64,000 bases of DNA from positions 16,517,402-16,581,401 of the forward strand of contig OX424567.1 of the NCBI GenBank assembly GCA_949152475.1, in the 5' to 3' direction. This DNA comes from Terebella lapidaria. Taxonomy: Eukaryota > Annelida > Polychaeta > Terebellida > Terebellidae. The notes under the pieces are model-generated. The model had not been told where the DNA came from, did no database searches, and saw only the letters and a program-made list of their open reading frames with translations. Of the stretch, positions 60,558 to 64,000 are shown in pieces. Each line of letters opens with the position of its first letter. Within the stretch, counting starts at the first letter, position 1. The position numbers and the translations under genes are program-made.

Positions 60558-61293
60558 GACCTGTTGCTTCCACATACAATTCAGGGCTTTTGAGTGAGTC
60601 ATGCTAAACTATCTCCATGTCAATCAGATCATCAAGAACTTAACCGGAAAAGTTTATCAGGCCATAAAAAGTTACTTTTAGAATTGATTGAATTTATCCA
60701 TTTTGTAATTTCTTTCCTTTTCACAGAGATTGGTTTGAATATGTGTTTTCTGCTTGAAACAGGAGTTGCCAAAATCAAGATTCAAATTCAAGCCAATTAA
60801 ACTTTCATATAATCTCATGACGTTTTTGGGATTTGTCTGGATACTGTGTCAACAGACATTGTCGGCAAGCCAATCCTTCTATAACCAGTGTTTTTATGCA
60901 TGAAAGGGAGCTTGATTTCCCAGTAATTGTCATCGTATTGTCCATATTTTCAATATTAGTATCTTCTTGGCACTCCTGATCTTTACGTTCCAGTTTGTGT
61001 GAAAACAGGAATGCTAAAATTCAGACAGAGATTTTACAATTGATTTGAACTCCAAGTTAAATCACCGAATAATAACATTCTCGACATCAGATGATCTCTG
61101 TTGTACAATGATCCGATTAATATCGAGATTGTACTCTATTAAGACATAAAATATGTATGACCTTCCCAGATGATATTGTAGTTTTAGTGACACAGAGATA
61201 GTGGTAATTCTAAAAGAGATAGTGATGATACATGAATGATTTTTCGAAATTGAATTATGTGATTAATATCGAGAGGACTTTGTCTATCGAAGT
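60558..61293. other. No gene recognised
   Basis: AT-rich sequence between the pearl/HINE-like element and the retroelement fragment. Confidence 0.35.
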
Positions 61294-61680
61294 GCCCAGC
61301 TAGTCTCTGAACTGCTACGACAAGGATATGTTTTACCAAGACTTATCGCTGCGTTTAAGAAATTCTATGGACGTCATCATGATCTGGTTGATAAATACAG
61401 CAAATCCATGTCTGCCATGCAACTAGATCTATTTTCATGTTAATTTTGGGGAATTCATGACGGGTGCCACTAGTGGGGCAGGAAATGCTCACTCTTTCCG
61501 GAACACCTGATTTCACCTCCTGATGGCCATTTACGGGGGTTCATGAGTTTCCCTGTCATTTTTGTTTTCTCTCACTTCGTATGCCTGATATGACTTTCTG
61601 TCCCCGGACTATGATATTGGATAACGGACCCTGTTTTGTTTGCTCGGAATACTTGATACTGGGTATTGATTCCACGTCTA
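61294..61680 (+). pseudogene. Retroelement 3' end: last 49 codons of the RT ORF plus 3' UTR
   Basis: From 61294 a frame encodes AQLVSELLRQGYVLPRLIAA and FKKFYGRHHDLVDKYSKS to a TAA at 61441-61443. The 3' UTR then runs with GACGGGTGCCACTAGTGGGG, GGGCAGGAAATGCTCACTCT and ACGGGGGTTCATG to a terminus CCACGTCTA at 61680. The terminus is fixed by the independent insertion at 54104-54259. The rest of the reverse transcriptase is absent, so this copy is 5'-truncated. The coding part aligns with 15715-15600 (minus). Confidence 0.75.
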
Positions 61681-62361
61681 TGTGAATTCGAAGGTAATTT
61701 ATCATGTCATCTCTTCATGCATTTGAATACCGCCAGTCATAAATTCATCTTCAAGCGATGTTCCATTCCAAAGAAGCCAATCACAGGATCATTGGAAGCG
61801 ATCACATCGAAGTATTTGCATCAATATTCATTGCATCGAAGACAATCCATTATCCATCTTAACATCAAAAAACATCCAACCAAGTAGTGGGACCAAACAA
61901 TACAGCATTTCTTGAAGTTGACCTCAATCCAATAGTATGCTGTTGTTCATACGAATACTGTATGTATAGTTCCTCACAATTATTTTGTAAAGTGGTCAGT
62001 ATATTTGTTTTATAATTGGATTGGCACAGATAAAACCTGATGTTAGTGTGTTACTAACGTTGTCCCAAACGTGGGTACTACATGAGAGTTCATGTCGAAA
62101 TCGCTCAACGCCTTCTTCTTCAAGTAGAAAATTTATTCAGTCTTTCTGTGGTTATTATATGCCATATCAAACAAGTAACATGAATGTAGGTATCAATCTA
62201 TTACCACAGATACAGTAGATTTTGATGATGCCATTAACAAACGTAAAATAGTTCAGCTAGAACAAGAATCATCAAATTCCAACGAAAGCCAAGCTAATAT
62301 CTCGACAATAGGAATTCTTCGTGGCTGGAAGTTTTGTATTACTTGTACAAATTCATGTAAC
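61681..62361. other. Spacer with minus-oriented R364 remnant at about 62172-62260
   Basis: GAATGTAGGTATCAATCTAT followed by GATTTTGATGATGCCATTAA is the reverse complement of the 3' end of the 364 bp repeat. No gene was recognised. Confidence 0.5.
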
Positions 62362-62564
62362 TGTCGATATAATACAGGCATCCATCGTGAATCGTTCGAT
62401 GTCCTTCTTGTTTTTGAATTTGTAAGCCGTGAGGAACGTTGGAGTTCCATCTTGATGTATCTTTAATGAAGTTTGGAACCATCGTGTTGCTTCCCGGGAA
62501 ATTGAAATGCTACTCTCCTTCATCAATGGCGATGACTTTTTCATCTTCCCGTTGCAGTTGGCAC
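62362..62564 (-). CDS. Candidate internal exon, unknown family
   Basis: A strong acceptor on the minus strand (GGCCTTTTTTTGTAG, exon from 62564) is followed by 67 open codons to a possible donor ACA|GTTACA (exon end 62362, phase 0). The frame is phase 1 at entry. The peptide looks like a folded protein: ISREATRWFQTSL, then GTPTFLTAYKFKNKKDIERF and TMDACIIS. No stop occurs in this frame, while other frames are interrupted. I do not recognise the family, and neighbouring exons were not found. Confidence 0.45.
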
Positions 62565-62596
62565 CTACAAAAAAGGCCAAAAAAATATTATGTATG

Positions 62597-62694
62597 GGAT
62601 AGGGCCCCAGGCTGAGGATCTATTGCAGATAGGAACCCGACGGCGAAGCCGGAGGCTCCTATCTGCAATAGATCCGAAGCCGTGGGCCCTATCC
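62597..62694. repeat. 98 bp palindromic element
   Basis: GGATAGGGCCC (62597) pairs with GGGCCCTATCC (62684-62694). An inner perfect 19 bp stem pairs 62616-62634 (GGATCTATTGCAGATAGGA) with 62657-62675. The loop holds a GC-rich GGCGAAGCC. It looks like a small foldback or MITE-type insertion. Confidence 0.8.
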
Positions 62695-64000
62695 GACATA
62701 GTTCAGGATTCCCCCAATGATACATTTCACAAACAGAGTTTGGAATATCTGCTTCACCTATCAAATACGTTTTTAATAAAATTAATTTTGTATATTCATG
62801 ATATACAATTTCTCCTATAACCAAAAGCTATGCATATATTAGTTGCATGCAATCCCTGAGTTCTCAAGCGTACCATTGTCAACAATATTACTCCAAGCAC
62901 TAAATGTCAACCCAGTCTATATGCGAGTCATACAACTAAACGTGGTCACACTTGAATGAACTCAGTGGCTAACATGTGAACGGGTATAAACAAACCAATA
63001 TCAATATGTCATGTCATGTATCACAGTATCGACACCATTTACATATTTGGTATCCTGGCTATGAGAGACGAATTTATAGCGTGTACCAGTACCGTAACAC
63101 TTTTGGTTGAAGCCCTGGCTGTGTACTGTCCCTGTACATGAAATATTTGACGTGTTTTGCATACATTCCTCACTGACTGGAGGGACAGATAATTGTGTTC
63201 CATTCTCGGATCGTAGATGAGGCAAGCCATTCTATTGGGACAATCTTGTTGTCAATGCGATCATCCAGTCCAAAATGAATCGCCACTACATTTCATTTTC
63301 GTGTGCTGCCACCTGTCGCCAAATGTTGGTGTTATTCAATATGAACACCATCAACATTGCATGACCTGGTATTTACATAGTCCGGCACAGCGTGCAGTCT
63401 ATAACGTCATCCGGATTAAATTTCGGCAATGATGAAACGACTCAAGTGAACAAACATGTGTAATTTTTGGCATACACTGTTTGTACACTCGTAGTCTTTC
63501 CTATTTTTATATTTCTTTCAGGTTCCTATCTAGATAGGAACCTCCCTGAGAGGTTCCTATTAAAAATAGGGACTTGGCCATGACAAAAGAATCATGAACT
63601 ATGGTTCGGTTATTACTCGCCCCAAAAAAGTGATGAGGCGACGCGATTACCTTTTTTTGTTGACTACCATTGGCTGCCGGTGAATCTTCCGGTCGAATAA
63701 GGTCCATTTGGCCAACCATTTTCCCCTTAAAATTGCCTGCTGGTGACTAACCCGGTCGAATTTGCTCAGCCATACACCCAATTTTGTAAAGTCAAAAACA
63801 ATCGGGACCATTTAACCCGATCATCATCTCACCAAAATCAGCGTACATGTGTCAATTTACTGAATAAAAAGAAAATTGGCTCTCAGAAAGTGATACATCC
63901 AATTTTTAAAAAAAAAAAACAAAAAACAAAAAAACAGTGATGCACGGGGCTTTAATTGACACGTGCCCCTAACCAGAACCATAATACTTTTTTTTCTGGC
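62695..64000. other. No gene; perfect 22 bp palindrome at 63521-63542
   Basis: GGTTCCTATCTAGATAGGAA plus CC is self-complementary and is followed by a second GGTTCCTATT / AATAGGGAC pair. It shares TAGGAAC with the palindromic element 62597-62694. An A-rich run lies at about 63905-63937. Short frames on both strands are unrecognised. Confidence 0.5.

Noticed and set aside
1-64000. Bacterial or phage origin
   Set aside because: No ribosome-binding-site-spaced gene series and no long frames; transposons, SINE and splice signals are of animal type.

Overview
The window looks like repeat-rich intergenic DNA from an animal nuclear genome. It has no operons or long open frames, an AT-rich background, short candidate exons with GT/AG borders, a tRNA-derived SINE and many decayed transposons. 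The repeat types point to a marine lophotrochozoan, most likely a mollusc: pearl/HINE-like elements with tandem-repeat cores, a YIDD reverse-transcriptase element with a conserved 3' UTR, and piggyBac. That assignment is from memory of such genomes and is tentative. No complete gene is recognised.

Layout. 1-2.3 kb: a pearl/HINE-like element (minus orientation) with a ~134 bp satellite core. 2.6-2.9 kb: a retroelement 3' fragment. 3.3-4.4 kb: a foldback element made of 50 bp units in two inverted arrays, with a perfect 8 bp target duplication. 5.8-6.4 kb: a MITE in tandem. 9.6-11.05 kb: a degenerate CTAG-rich minisatellite. 15.4-16.2 kb: a broken reverse transcriptase. 18 kb: a candidate first coding exon with three E-boxes. 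21.7-25 kb: GC-richer, promoter-like islands. 29.9 kb: an ISRE-like plus CRE cluster. 30.1-32.5 kb: a complete but decayed DNA transposon with an 8 bp target duplication. 38.1-39.0 kb: a second pearl/HINE-like copy. 40.9-54.6 kb: scattered and tandem copies of a 364 bp repeat, with piggyBac and retroelement insertions dated by that repeat, and two unrecognised degenerate coding regions (44.1-46.4 and 51.3-52.6 kb). 54.8-56.7 kb: a ~97 bp tandem repeat region holding a SINE and a MITE. 56.7-57.6 kb: exons of a DUF4806-like gene (minus). 58.3-60.6 kb: the best-preserved pearl/HINE-like element. 61.3-61.7 kb: another retroelement 3' end. 62.4-62.6 kb: a candidate exon of unknown family.

The clearest biology is transposon dynamics. 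Several elements can be delimited to the base, nested insertions give a relative chronology, and the pearl/HINE-like arrays carry many copies of a DR1-type nuclear-receptor motif (AGGTCAAAGGTCA). Host coding content is limited to short exons whose gene structures cannot be closed from this window alone.
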